From contig JAFGCD010000138.1 of assembly GCA_016932835.1 (NCBI GenBank), positions 1 to 64,000 of the forward strand: DNA of 64,000 nt. Direction: 5' to 3'. Position 1 is the first letter of the stretch. Each line of letters begins with the position of its first letter. Shown here piece after piece: positions 1 to 7,563 of the stretch. This stretch comes from Sedimentisphaerales bacterium. GTDB lineage: Bacteria > Planctomycetota > Phycisphaerae > Sedimentisphaerales > Anaerobacaceae. The notes under the pieces were generated by a model. It was not told where the DNA came from, searched no databases, and worked only from the letters and a program-made list of their open reading frames with translations. The position numbers and the translations under genes are program-made.

Positions 1-239
1 CCGCTGCAGATCGCCTCGATTGTTCTCTCGACGAAATTTTCGTTTACGGCTATCTCGAGCCTTACCTTCTTCAACAGGTTTACCTCGAACTTTATTCCTC
101 TGTAGCTCTCTTCGTAGCCGTGCTGTTCGCCGCAGCCGAGGGCGTTTGTGACGGACATTTTGCGCACTTCAGCATCGAACAAAGCTCTCTTGACATCCTC
201 CAACTTATGAGGCTGTATATATGCGATAATCAGTTTCAT
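1..239 (-). CDS. glnB: PII nitrogen-regulatory protein (partial, C-terminus outside window)
   Basis: About 79 N-terminal residues of a PII signal-transduction protein are present. PII trimers sense ATP/ADP and 2-oxoglutarate and, when paired with Amt, usually gate the ammonium channel. The N-terminus matches the family: an [17 protein letters not shown] start, Gly-Gln at 37-39, and Tyr46-Arg47-Gly48 before the T-loop apex. The ATG at 239 is preceded by an AGGAG ribosome site. The gene follows amt by 27 bases, the classic amt-glnK order. Oddity: the residue aligned with the uridylylated Tyr51 of E. coli PII is Phe (YRGIKF), while Tyr46 is kept. The family call is firm; GlnB versus GlnK cannot be decided, and the ATP-binding C-terminus is not visible. 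Confidence 0.92.
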   Translation of the reverse strand, partial: MKLIIAYIQPHKLEDVKRALFDAEVRKMSVTNALGCGEQHGYEESYRGIKFEVNLLKKVRLEIAVNENFVERTIEAICS

Positions 240-266
240 TCTTCAACTCCTAAAGTTTTCTTTCTG

Positions 267-1631
267 TCAGCTCGTGCAGAAGATTTGGAAACCGCCGTAG
301 GCTTCCATTCCGTGTTCGCCGATGTCGAGCCCTCTGAGTTCTTCCTCTCGACTTACCCGCAGGCCAACTGTTCGATCGATAAGCTTAAATACGATTCCCA
401 TGCTTATTACAACAAACGCAATGGTGCAGGCGCTGCCGACAAGCTGTGCTCCGAGCTGTGTCGGGTTTCCGCCATAGATAAGGCCGTTGTTTTGCAGGCC
501 CAAGGCGCTCTTGCCGAATATTCCAACGGCCAGGGTGCCCCAGACGCCGCAAATTCCGTGCACCGGAAATGCCCCAACGGGGTCGTCAATGTGCAGCGAA
601 TCAAGCAGTTCCACACCTCTGACTACGATATAGCCCGAGACAATTCCTATGACTATTGCGGCCCACGGTTCGACGTAGGCGCAAGGGGCGGTGATTCCGA
701 CCAGGCCCGCGAGGGCGCCGTTCATGGCCATCGAGAGGTCCGGCTTGCCGAATCTCTTCCACACCGTCACCATCGCGGCGATTCCGCCGAGGGCCGCAGC
801 GAGATTTGTGTTTATCGCGACGCGGGCGATCGCCGAACCATCGGCCACGCCGAGGGTTGAGCCTGCATTGAATCCGAACCAGCCGAACCATAGTATGAAG
901 ACTCCCAGTGAGGCCAGGGGGATACTGTGGCCGGCGAGAACTCTTGGCTTGCCGTCCAGGGCATATTTACCTTCTCTGGGTTTTAATATTACCGTGCCGA
1001 TCAAGGCGGCGAAGCCGCCGACGGTATGGACCACGGTTGAGCCGGCAAAATCGGCAAAACCGAGGTTGGAGGCGAGCCAGCCTCCGCCCCAGATCCAGTG
1101 GCCGACAATCGGGTATATCAGTGCGGAGATGACAAAGGAGTAAATAAGGTACGCCGAAAACTTCATTCTCTCAGCCATTCCGCCAGCCACTATAGTCGCT
1201 GCCGCGCCACAGAAGGCCGCCTGGAAGAGCCAGAAAGCGTGTAGCGGCAGGCCGTTTACCGTTGATTCCAGGCCGAACAGGCACCATCCTTTGGTTCCGA
1301 AGAACCCGTTGCCGCCGCCGAACATCAGGGCATAGCCTACGACGAAGAAACCAAGCGAAGCCATGCAGAAGTCGAGGAAGTTCTTCGTCAGTATGTTGCA
1401 GGTATTCTTTGCCCTTATGAATCCGGCCTCGACCATCCCGAATCCGGCCTGCATGAAAAATACCAGACAGGCTGCTATGAGCACCCAGACGGTATCGAGG
1501 CCATGTTTTATCGTAATGAGATCGACTGCCTTGCTCAGGCTCGTAGTCGATTCGGTTTCTCCCGCGAGCGCCGGGCTTGCTCCCACAGCGGCGAGGAGGA
1601 GGAATAAGATAATACGGTTTCTCGTTCTCAT
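267..1631 (-). CDS. amt: Ammonium transporter (Amt family)
   Basis: Inner-membrane trimeric channel that conducts ammonium/ammonia. The start at 1631 (MRTRNRIIL) is chosen because an AAAGGTGG ribosome site lies just upstream and because it gives a clean cleaved signal peptide ending near ALAGE, as in E. coli AmtB. An upstream in-frame start at 1688 would overlap the promoter. About 11 hydrophobic segments follow, with family signatures such as FFMQAGFGMVEAGFIRAKN, HTVGGFAALIGT and DDPVGAFPVHGICGVWG carrying the pore histidines. The length of about 454 residues is usual. It is the first gene of an amt-glnB operon, driven by a sigma-54 promoter at 1683-1699. The proximity of a sigma-54 activator suggests induction under nitrogen limitation (inference). 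Confidence 0.97.
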   Translation of the reverse strand: MRTRNRIILFLLLAAVGASPALAGETESTTSLSKAVDLITIKHGLDTVWVLIAACLVFFMQAGFGMVEAGFIRAKNTCNILTKNFLDFCMASLGFFVVGYALMFGGGNGFFGTKGWCLFGLESTVNGLPLHAFWLFQAAFCGAAATIVAGGMAERMKFSAYLIYSFVISALIYPIVGHWIWGGGWLASNLGFADFAGSTVVHTVGGFAALIGTVILKPREGKYALDGKPRVLAGHSIPLASLGVFILWFGWFGFNAGSTLGVADGSAIARVAINTNLAAALGGIAAMVTVWKRFGKPDLSMAMNGALAGLVGITAPCAYVEPWAAIVIGIVSGYIVVRGVELLDSLHIDDPVGAFPVHGICGVWGTLAVGIFGKSALGLQNNGLIYGGNPTQLGAQLVGSACTIAFVVISMGIVFKLIDRTVGLRVSREEELRGLDIGEHGMEAYGGFQIFCTS

Positions 1632-1682
1632 GCAAGACCACCTTTCAATGTCTTTTGGGACGACGTTCATTTCTGGTATCAA

Positions 1683-1699
1683 TTGCAACCGGCGTGCCA
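1683..1699 (-). promoter_or_regulatory. Sigma-54 (-24/-12) promoter of amt-glnB
   Basis: Read on the minus strand the site is TGGCACG-N4-TTGCAA, a full match to the RpoN consensus TGGCACG-N4-TTGCW. The expected transcription start is near 1674, leaving a leader of about 43 bases before the amt ATG at 1631. An AAA+ sigma-54 activator gene starts about 250 bases away in the opposite direction. Confidence 0.9.
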
Positions 1700-1804
1700 G
1701 AAGATATTTTTAGTCATAACCTCTTTTTGTATAACAATTTAGGTTGATCACAGTTTTGGCAGCGGAGGCAACGCACGCAACAATTTTGTATGCCAGTTGC
1801 CGCT

Positions 1805-1831
1805 TATTACATATTTGTATTATCTGTAATA
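1805..1831. promoter_or_regulatory. Candidate activator binding site (inverted repeat)
   Basis: A perfect 7-base inverted repeat, TATTACA-N13-TGTAATA, lies about 130-155 bases upstream of the predicted amt transcription start. That is the usual distance for an enhancer of a sigma-54 activator. It contains TGT and ACA half-elements like NifA sites but not the exact TGT-N10-ACA spacing. Binding by the divergent NifA-like protein is inferred. Confidence 0.45.
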
Positions 1832-1941
1832 GCAAAGACTTGAGTGACCAGTCAGGATTGCGAGGGGGCATTTGACTCTTTAACGTGTGCCCGGACTGCC
1901 TGAAGACGTATTTGTCATATTTCGCTTGAAACTATACGATT

Positions 1942-3567
1942 ATGTCGTACACTACGGAAAAATGCCAAATTATGTGGGGCAAGCTTGCTATGTCTAAAAA
2001 GAATTCTGATTTGCGCGGCGGCACGGAGGGATCGCGTCATGTTCAGGAACTCGAAACGCTGTACAAAATCAGTCACATCCTTGCCGCCAGCACAGCGCAG
2101 AAACAGGGCCTGGCGGAGGTGCTTGACACGCTTGACAACGATCTGGGTATGGACCGGGGCACTATCACCCTTTTGGGGCCGGACAGCGCGGAGATTAAGA
2201 TCGATGTCGCTCACAACATCCCGCATGAGCAGAGCAGTAAAGTGCGTTACCGGATGGGCGAAGGCGTAACCGGCACAGTCATGCAGACGGGCAAGGCCAT
2301 GATCGTGCCAAAGGTCTCGCAAGAGCCTTCGTTTCTCAACTACTTCGAGCGACGCGGTGCGGGAGAGAACGAGACGAGTTTTATATGCGCGCCGATTTCA
2401 ATCGGCAAGAATGTTATCGGGACGATCTCGGTCGATCGCATCTACGACGGATCGATATCGCTGGACGAAGATATGCGGGTTTTGAGCATTGTCGCCAGCA
2501 TGATCGCCAATGACGTCAAGGCTCGACGTGAAATCGCGATTCGACGGCAGGAACTTCAGGATGAAAACGTCCGACTTCGCAACGAACTGGAAGACAAGTT
2601 TCGGCCTGAGAATATAATCGGCAATTCGAGCAGTATGCGTGACGTTTATCGACACATTCACCAGGTGGCAGGCAGTGACACGACGGTCCTGATTCGAGGG
2701 GAATCGGGCACGGGCAAGGAACTCGTAGCGCATGCGATTCACTATTCGAGCCCTCGCAGCGAAGGGCCTTTTATCAAGGTCAACTGTGCGGCCTTGAATG
2801 AGAATCTGCTTGAGAGCGAGTTATTCGGGCATGAAAAAGGGGCATTTACCGGAGCGACTCAGACCCGGCGGGGGCGGCTCGAAGAAGCCAACGGCGGGAC
2901 GCTCTTTCTCGACGAGATAGGGGATTTCTCTTCGGTTACGCAAGTTAAGCTGCTTCGGGTGCTTCAGGAGAGGCAGTTCGAGCGGGTAGGCAGCAACCAG
3001 CCCCTGAAAACTAATGCACGCATACTCACAGCGACGAATCGCGATTTGGAGAAGGCCGTGAGCGACGGGAGCTTTCGTCAGGACCTTTACTATCGAATCA
3101 ATGTATTCCCGGTGATCTTGCCGCCGCTTCGCGACCGCAAAGACGACATCCTGCTTCTGGCGGACTTTTTTGTGGAACAGTACGGCAAGAAGATGGGCAA
3201 AGACGTTCGTCGAATCAGTACCCCGGCGATCAATATGATGGTTGCTTATCACTGGCCCGGCAATGTCAGGGAGCTGGAAAACTGCATTGAGAGAGCGATT
3301 CTGCTGAGTACGGACGGGGTGATACACGGTCATCATCTGCCGCCTACGCTGCAGACTTCGGACGCATCGGATACCGTCGGCACCGGTTCGCTCAAGGAGA
3401 GGGTTGACCTTTTCGAACGTGACATAATCGTCGATGCGCTGAAGCGCTGCGACGGCAGCCTTGCGGCGGCGGCGCGCGATCTGAACACAACGGCGCGAAT
3501 TATGGGTTACAAGGTCAAAGAGTTGAAGATCGATTACAAGCGGTATCGCAGAGGCAAGACAGGATAG
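1942..3567 (+). CDS. NifA-like sigma-54-dependent transcriptional activator
   Basis: Bacterial enhancer-binding protein of 541 residues. A GAF sensor domain (about 36-195, NifA-like with [10 protein letters not shown]) is followed by an AAA+ domain with Walker A GESGTGKE (253-260), the sigma-54 contact loop GAFTGA (300-305) and Walker B with DEIGD (about 318-328). A Fis-type helix-turn-helix forms the C-terminus (about 500-535). There is no receiver domain, as in NifA. The Cys-rich interdomain linker of oxygen-sensitive NifA proteins is absent. It is divergent from amt-glnB, which has a consensus sigma-54 promoter, so it probably controls that operon. An alternative ATG at 1990 is possible, and neither start has a strong ribosome site. 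No nitrogenase genes are in the window. Confidence 0.88.
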   Translation: MSYTTEKCQIMWGKLAMSKKNSDLRGGTEGSRHVQELETLYKISHILAASTAQKQGLAEVLDTLDNDLGMDRGTITLLGPDSAEIKIDVAHNIPHEQSSKVRYRMGEGVTGTVMQTGKAMIVPKVSQEPSFLNYFERRGAGENETSFICAPISIGKNVIGTISVDRIYDGSISLDEDMRVLSIVASMIANDVKARREIAIRRQELQDENVRLRNELEDKFRPENIIGNSSSMRDVYRHIHQVAGSDTTVLIRGESGTGKELVAHAIHYSSPRSEGPFIKVNCAALNENLLESELFGHEKGAFTGATQTRRGRLEEANGGTLFLDEIGDFSSVTQVKLLRVLQERQFERVGSNQPLKTNARILTATNRDLEKAVSDGSFRQDLYYRINVFPVILPPLRDRKDDILLLADFFVEQYGKKMGKDVRRISTPAINMMVAYHWPGNVRELENCIERAILLSTDGVIHGHHLPPTLQTSDASDTVGTGSLKERVDLFERDIIVDALKRCDGSLAAAARDLNTTARIMGYKVKELKIDYKRYRRGKTG

Positions 3568-3708
3568 CAAAAAAGATAAAGCTTTGGCGCCGGTTTCTAA
3601 AATAGGTTGCGTTTGCTGTGCTCGTTCTGTAAGATTTGAGGGCAGAATGGATTATGGTCTCCGGGCCGCGTTTAGGGTCCGGTTCGGCTTGTCAAGGAGA
3701 ACTGGATA

Positions 3709-5469
3709 GTGTCGGAACGCGACTCGCAAGGCAGGGTTATTCGCAGGGGGGCTTATCCGGAGTTGACCTGGACGGCCGTGGTGGTCGGCTATGTTTTAGG
3801 GATCGTAATTACCGTCAGTTGGGGGTATGCGTGCCTGATTCTGGGCTTTTCTCACGAATCTTCGGAATTGGCGGCTATTTTGGGTTTCGGGATTCTGCGG
3901 GGGTTGATGGGCCGGACGAGTATCGTCGAGAACAATATCAACCAGACGATTGCCAGCTCGGTCAACGGGGCTTCTGCGGGAATGATGTTTTCAATACCTG
4001 CGCTTTTCATCCTTGGCGAGACGAATTTCAATCCTGTCATCATGGTCTTTGCATGTATCGCAGGAGGGGTATTAGGGATAGCTTTCATCATCCCGCTTCG
4101 CAAGCAGATGATCGATTTCGAACGGCTGACTTACCCTGGCGGGGTTGCGGTGGCGGCGGTGCTGAAGTCACCCGGCGCTGGGATCCACAAGGCCCTGCTG
4201 CTGGTAGCCGGCGTTGGGATAAGTGCGATCGGGCATATAGTCGTGAAGCTGGCACACTTCGAGAGCTGGGCCGTCGGGCCGCACATCGGGCTGCCCGATT
4301 ATCTCAACGGGATATGGTATGTTTCTCTGATGACTGTCGGCGTGGGGTTCCTTTGCGGACGAGGTGGGATATATTTTGTGGTGGGGGGCTTTGCGTGCTA
4401 TTGGGTTCTGGCGCCTTTACTGGCAGCGATGGATAAGATTCCCGCTGCGGAGATGCTGGTTCAAAAGTATCCGGAAATGGCGGAATATTCGCGAGTTCCC
4501 GAATATCTTCGCCTTACGCTTTTCCGGCCGGTAGGGATAGGCATGCTTATCGGCGGGGCTCTGGCGGGCATAGTCCTTGCTCTGCCTCTTATTATCAGTG
4601 CAATTAAAAGCATGCAATCGGCGGCGAGGATGAAGACCACGCTTTCGAAAGACGAGATGCCGATTCGCCTGCTGTACATCGGAATCGCAGGGGCGACGAT
4701 ACTTCTTTTCGTCGTTGCTATTACGTCGGTTCAGGAAATGGGCGTGGTGCGGGGGGCGATGATGGCGCTTCTGGGGACGCTGTGGATATGGGTAGCCGGC
4801 GTGATACTCTCGGAATGTATCGGCAGGACGAACTGGTCGCCGATGAGCGGGATGACCTTAATTGCGGTGACGATTCTGATTGTCGTAGCCAGCGGTCTGG
4901 GCGACCGGGCCGCGATGATCGCTTCGGTGATGGTGGGGGCGGCTACATGCGTTGCGATGGCGCAGGCGACCGACCTGATGCTGGACTTAAAAACCGGCTA
5001 TCTTGTCGGCGCGAGTCCGAAGCAGCAGCAGATCGGACAGTTCCTGGGGACGTGGCTCGGCCCGGTCGTGATTATGGTTCTGATTTATGTTCTTCACAAG
5101 GCTTATACTCTCGGCAGCAGCGACCTGCCGGCCCCGCAGGCGACGGCGCTTGCCGAGACGATGTCGGCTATTTTAGGCGGTGACGTTCCGGTGGACCGGT
5201 ACGCCGCAGGGGCCGGGTTGGGAGCGATTTTAAGCGCCAGCGGGATCGGCGGACTCGGTATTCTCGTCGGGCTCGGGTTTTATCTGCCTTTCGATATTGT
5301 TCTGACATACAGCATCGGCACGGTTATCAGGCTCTTCGTCGATTGGAAGAAAGGGGTTCGATTCAGCGAAGAGGTCGGCCTCCCAATAGCCGCAGGCCTT
5401 ATCGTCGGCGAGGCTCTTGTGGGAGTGGGATTTGCGCTCTACAAGGTTATTGCAGGTTTGGCGGGCTGA
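3709..5469 (+). CDS. OPT-family oligopeptide/metal-chelate transporter
   Basis: Integral membrane protein of 586 residues with roughly 14-16 hydrophobic segments and OPT-superfamily features. These are an early hydrophobic pair followed by ENNINQTIASSVNGASAG (about residues 66-83), a LTYPGGVAVAAVLK segment and a late GLGFYLPF loop. OPT proteins import oligopeptides or metal chelates using the proton gradient; the substrate cannot be told from sequence. The GTG start at 3709 is chosen for the AAGGAGA ribosome site at 3694-3700. It is followed after 4 bases by the small membrane-anchored gene at 5474, so the two are probably cotranscribed. A second OPT paralogue lies at 7564-9507. Confidence 0.9.
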   Translation: MSERDSQGRVIRRGAYPELTWTAVVVGYVLGIVITVSWGYACLILGFSHESSELAAILGFGILRGLMGRTSIVENNINQTIASSVNGASAGMMFSIPALFILGETNFNPVIMVFACIAGGVLGIAFIIPLRKQMIDFERLTYPGGVAVAAVLKSPGAGIHKALLLVAGVGISAIGHIVVKLAHFESWAVGPHIGLPDYLNGIWYVSLMTVGVGFLCGRGGIYFVVGGFACYWVLAPLLAAMDKIPAAEMLVQKYPEMAEYSRVPEYLRLTLFRPVGIGMLIGGALAGIVLALPLIISAIKSMQSAARMKTTLSKDEMPIRLLYIGIAGATILLFVVAITSVQEMGVVRGAMMALLGTLWIWVAGVILSECIGRTNWSPMSGMTLIAVTILIVVASGLGDRAAMIASVMVGAATCVAMAQATDLMLDLKTGYLVGASPKQQQIGQFLGTWLGPVVIMVLIYVLHKAYTLGSSDLPAPQATALAETMSAILGGDVPVDRYAAGAGLGAILSASGIGGLGILVGLGFYLPFDIVLTYSIGTVIRLFVDWKKGVRFSEEVGLPIAAGLIVGEALVGVGFALYKVIAGLAG

Positions 5470-5473
5470 TTGA

Positions 5474-6013
5474 ATGAAAAATCTCGGACTACTAATGATA
5501 ACGGTAGGTTTCCTCGGCGGGGCGCTGGCCAGTGTAATGGACAACGAGACCGTGAGGTGGGGGTATTTCGCCTGCGGGATGGGTTTGGGGGTTGCCGGCG
5601 TAGTGGTGACGAGGAAGGGACATCGCAAACAGAGCACGGCGGAAGGCAAACTGGCTGAGAATATCGAAGCCGTCGAAACATCGCTGGGCAATATTGTAGA
5701 GAACATAACCCGATTGGACGAGGAAAAAGAATCGATCAGCCCTTACGATTTTCGGCACAAGGTCGATGAGCTTTTTCTCGAAGAGATAGCTCGCTTTGTC
5801 GAGGCACGGGAGAGTATAGGCCACTTGTTCGGCTTGAACGCTTACGGCGAGGTAATGACCAGATTCGCAGCCGGGGAGCGATATTTGAATCGGGTCTGGT
5901 CGGCGTCCGCGGACGGTTATGTCGATGAAGTGAACGATTATGTCGGCAAAGCAAGGGAACAATTTACCGACAGCCTTGAAAGAATACGCCAATTGAAGGC
6001 GACGGCCCAATGA
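5474..6013 (+). CDS. Small membrane-anchored helical protein (unknown)
   Basis: I do not recognise the family. The 179-residue product has two N-terminal hydrophobic segments (about 3-20 and 29-47) followed by an entirely hydrophilic, probably helical cytoplasmic part rich in Glu/Lys/Arg, with a possible coiled coil near residues 60-85. There are no catalytic motifs or cysteine clusters in the soluble part. The start lies 4 bases after the OPT stop, and a terminator follows at 6022-6042, so these two genes form a transcription unit. A role as an accessory or regulatory subunit of the OPT transporter is only inference. Confidence 0.7.
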   Translation: MKNLGLLMITVGFLGGALASVMDNETVRWGYFACGMGLGVAGVVVTRKGHRKQSTAEGKLAENIEAVETSLGNIVENITRLDEEKESISPYDFRHKVDELFLEEIARFVEARESIGHLFGLNAYGEVMTRFAAGERYLNRVWSASADGYVDEVNDYVGKAREQFTDSLERIRQLKATAQ

Positions 6014-6021
6014 GCGGCGGA

Positions 6022-6042
6022 CGGGCGCTTCGCCCGGTTTTG
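6022..6042 (+). terminator. Intrinsic terminator of the OPT unit
   Basis: A six-base-pair GC stem (CGGGCG / CGCCCG) with a three-base loop is followed by GTTTTG, directly after the stop of the small membrane gene and before the exported peptidase gene. Confidence 0.65.
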
Positions 6043-6106
6043 TGACGCTGATATTAACCAGTGGCCCCGAGAGACAATTCAAACATCAATAATTACAGGA
6101 GCAATC

Positions 6107-7507
6107 ATGGAATCGATGCAAAGATACAGACCAATGACGGTAATCCTCGTATTGCTCAGCCTGACAGCGGTGACTTACGCCGCCGAATCGGGCGGGCTTG
6201 ACGACGATGCTATCAAGAAGATTCGGCGGTCTTTCGAGATGGACACCCACACGCGGGCGATGTACAACTCTATTACAAACAACGACATGGCAAGCCTTGC
6301 GCTGAATCGTGATATTCTTCGGGAGCATAACGAGCTGTTCAGCCATAAGATCAAGACGAAAGGAATAACCAACCAGAAGAGCAGCGGGCGCTGCTGGCTT
6401 TTTGCGGGGCTCAATACTATTCGGCCTGTCGTTATCGAGAAATATAATCTCAAGGAGTTCGAGCTTTCGCAGAGCTTTTTGGCGTTCTGGGACAAGCTGG
6501 AAAAGGCGAACTGCTTTCTTGAGAATATCATCGAATTCCGCGACCGGGACCCGATGGACCGGGAAATGGAATTCATTCTTCGCAACCCGATTTCGGACGG
6601 TGGGTACTGGGAGAATGTCGTTAACCTCGTCGAGAAATACGGGGTCGTGCCGAGCAGGATAATGCCGGAGACGAACAGTTCGAGCAATACTCGACTGATG
6701 AACGCGCTTCTGGCCAGGAAATTGAGAGCCGATGCGGCCAAGCTTCGAGCAATGGGCAAGAAGTCGGTCAAGAAACTCAGGAGCGAGAAACAGAAGATGC
6801 TGGCCGATGTTTATAAGATGCTCGTAATGAACCTTGGCGAGCCTCCTGCGGAGTTCGAGTGGCGGTTCGAGGACGCTAATTCGGTCGTCAGCGATACCAA
6901 CATTTATACGCCTGAAGACTTTTTCCGTCAGTGCGTAGGCATAGATATGAGAGAGTATGTGGATATCTTCAACGACCCCTCGAAAGAATACGGCAAGCAC
7001 TACAGTATTGACCTGACGCGGAATATCCGGGACGGCGACGACAACCACTTCGTCAATGTCGAGATTGAGGTGCTCAAAGAGATCGCGTCGAAATCGGTGC
7101 TGGACGATGTGCCCGTGTGGTTCGCCTGCGACGTGGGCAAGGACCAGAGCCGGGACCACGGGATTATGGCGATGGAGATGTTCGACTACGATTCGATCTA
7201 CGGGATCGATATGAGCATGAGCAAGGCCGAGAGGTCGCTGCTTCGCGAGAGCGTTCCGAATCATGCGATGGTGTTTGTGGGCGTCGATATGCGGGAGGAC
7301 AAGCCCGTCAAGTGGCTCGTTGAGAACAGTTGGGGCAAGGACAAGGGCAGCGACGGGATGTGGACGCTTTACGATACATGGTTCGATACGAATGTCTATA
7401 GCGTAATAGTCAAGAAGAAGTACGTCCCGGAAGAGATATTGAAGGCGTTCGAGCAGCCCGCCGAGAAGCTCCCGCCCTGGGACCCGGCGTGGGCTTACGT
7501 TCAATAG
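6107..7507 (+). CDS. Exported C1B cysteine aminopeptidase (bleomycin hydrolase/PepC type)
   Basis: Cysteine peptidase of 466 residues with the bleomycin-hydrolase triad. Cys96 lies in SSGRCWLFA, preceded by Gln90 for the oxyanion hole. His386 is in PNHAMVFVG and Asn407 in VENSWG. The PepC/BLH family trims peptides as an aminopeptidase hexamer and is normally cytosolic. Here an N-terminal hydrophobic stretch (about residues 10-25, ending TYAAES) looks like a signal peptide, so the enzyme is probably periplasmic. It stands alone between two OPT transporter genes, which fits peptide processing next to peptide uptake. The ATG at 6107 has an AGGAG ribosome site close by. The family call is firm; the exported location is inferred. 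Confidence 0.93.
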   Translation: MESMQRYRPMTVILVLLSLTAVTYAAESGGLDDDAIKKIRRSFEMDTHTRAMYNSITNNDMASLALNRDILREHNELFSHKIKTKGITNQKSSGRCWLFAGLNTIRPVVIEKYNLKEFELSQSFLAFWDKLEKANCFLENIIEFRDRDPMDREMEFILRNPISDGGYWENVVNLVEKYGVVPSRIMPETNSSSNTRLMNALLARKLRADAAKLRAMGKKSVKKLRSEKQKMLADVYKMLVMNLGEPPAEFEWRFEDANSVVSDTNIYTPEDFFRQCVGIDMREYVDIFNDPSKEYGKHYSIDLTRNIRDGDDNHFVNVEIEVLKEIASKSVLDDVPVWFACDVGKDQSRDHGIMAMEMFDYDSIYGIDMSMSKAERSLLRESVPNHAMVFVGVDMREDKPVKWLVENSWGKDKGSDGMWTLYDTWFDTNVYSVIVKKKYVPEEILKAFEQPAEKLPPWDPAWAYVQ

Positions 7508-7563
7508 CGGTAACGGCATTGACAGCCGCAGTTCAAAGAGACCGGTTCATCCGTCTTGCGAAA

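Noticed and set aside
3636..4436. Plus-strand ORF in another frame of the OPT gene
   Set aside because: Low-complexity product overlapping a well-supported transporter frame with a ribosome site.
6086..7519. Long minus-strand ORF (477 codons) opposite the C1 peptidase
   Set aside because: It covers the same DNA as a clear peptidase with catalytic triad. The antisense product has no recognisable motif, and its frame is explained by codon bias of the GC-rich plus-strand gene.
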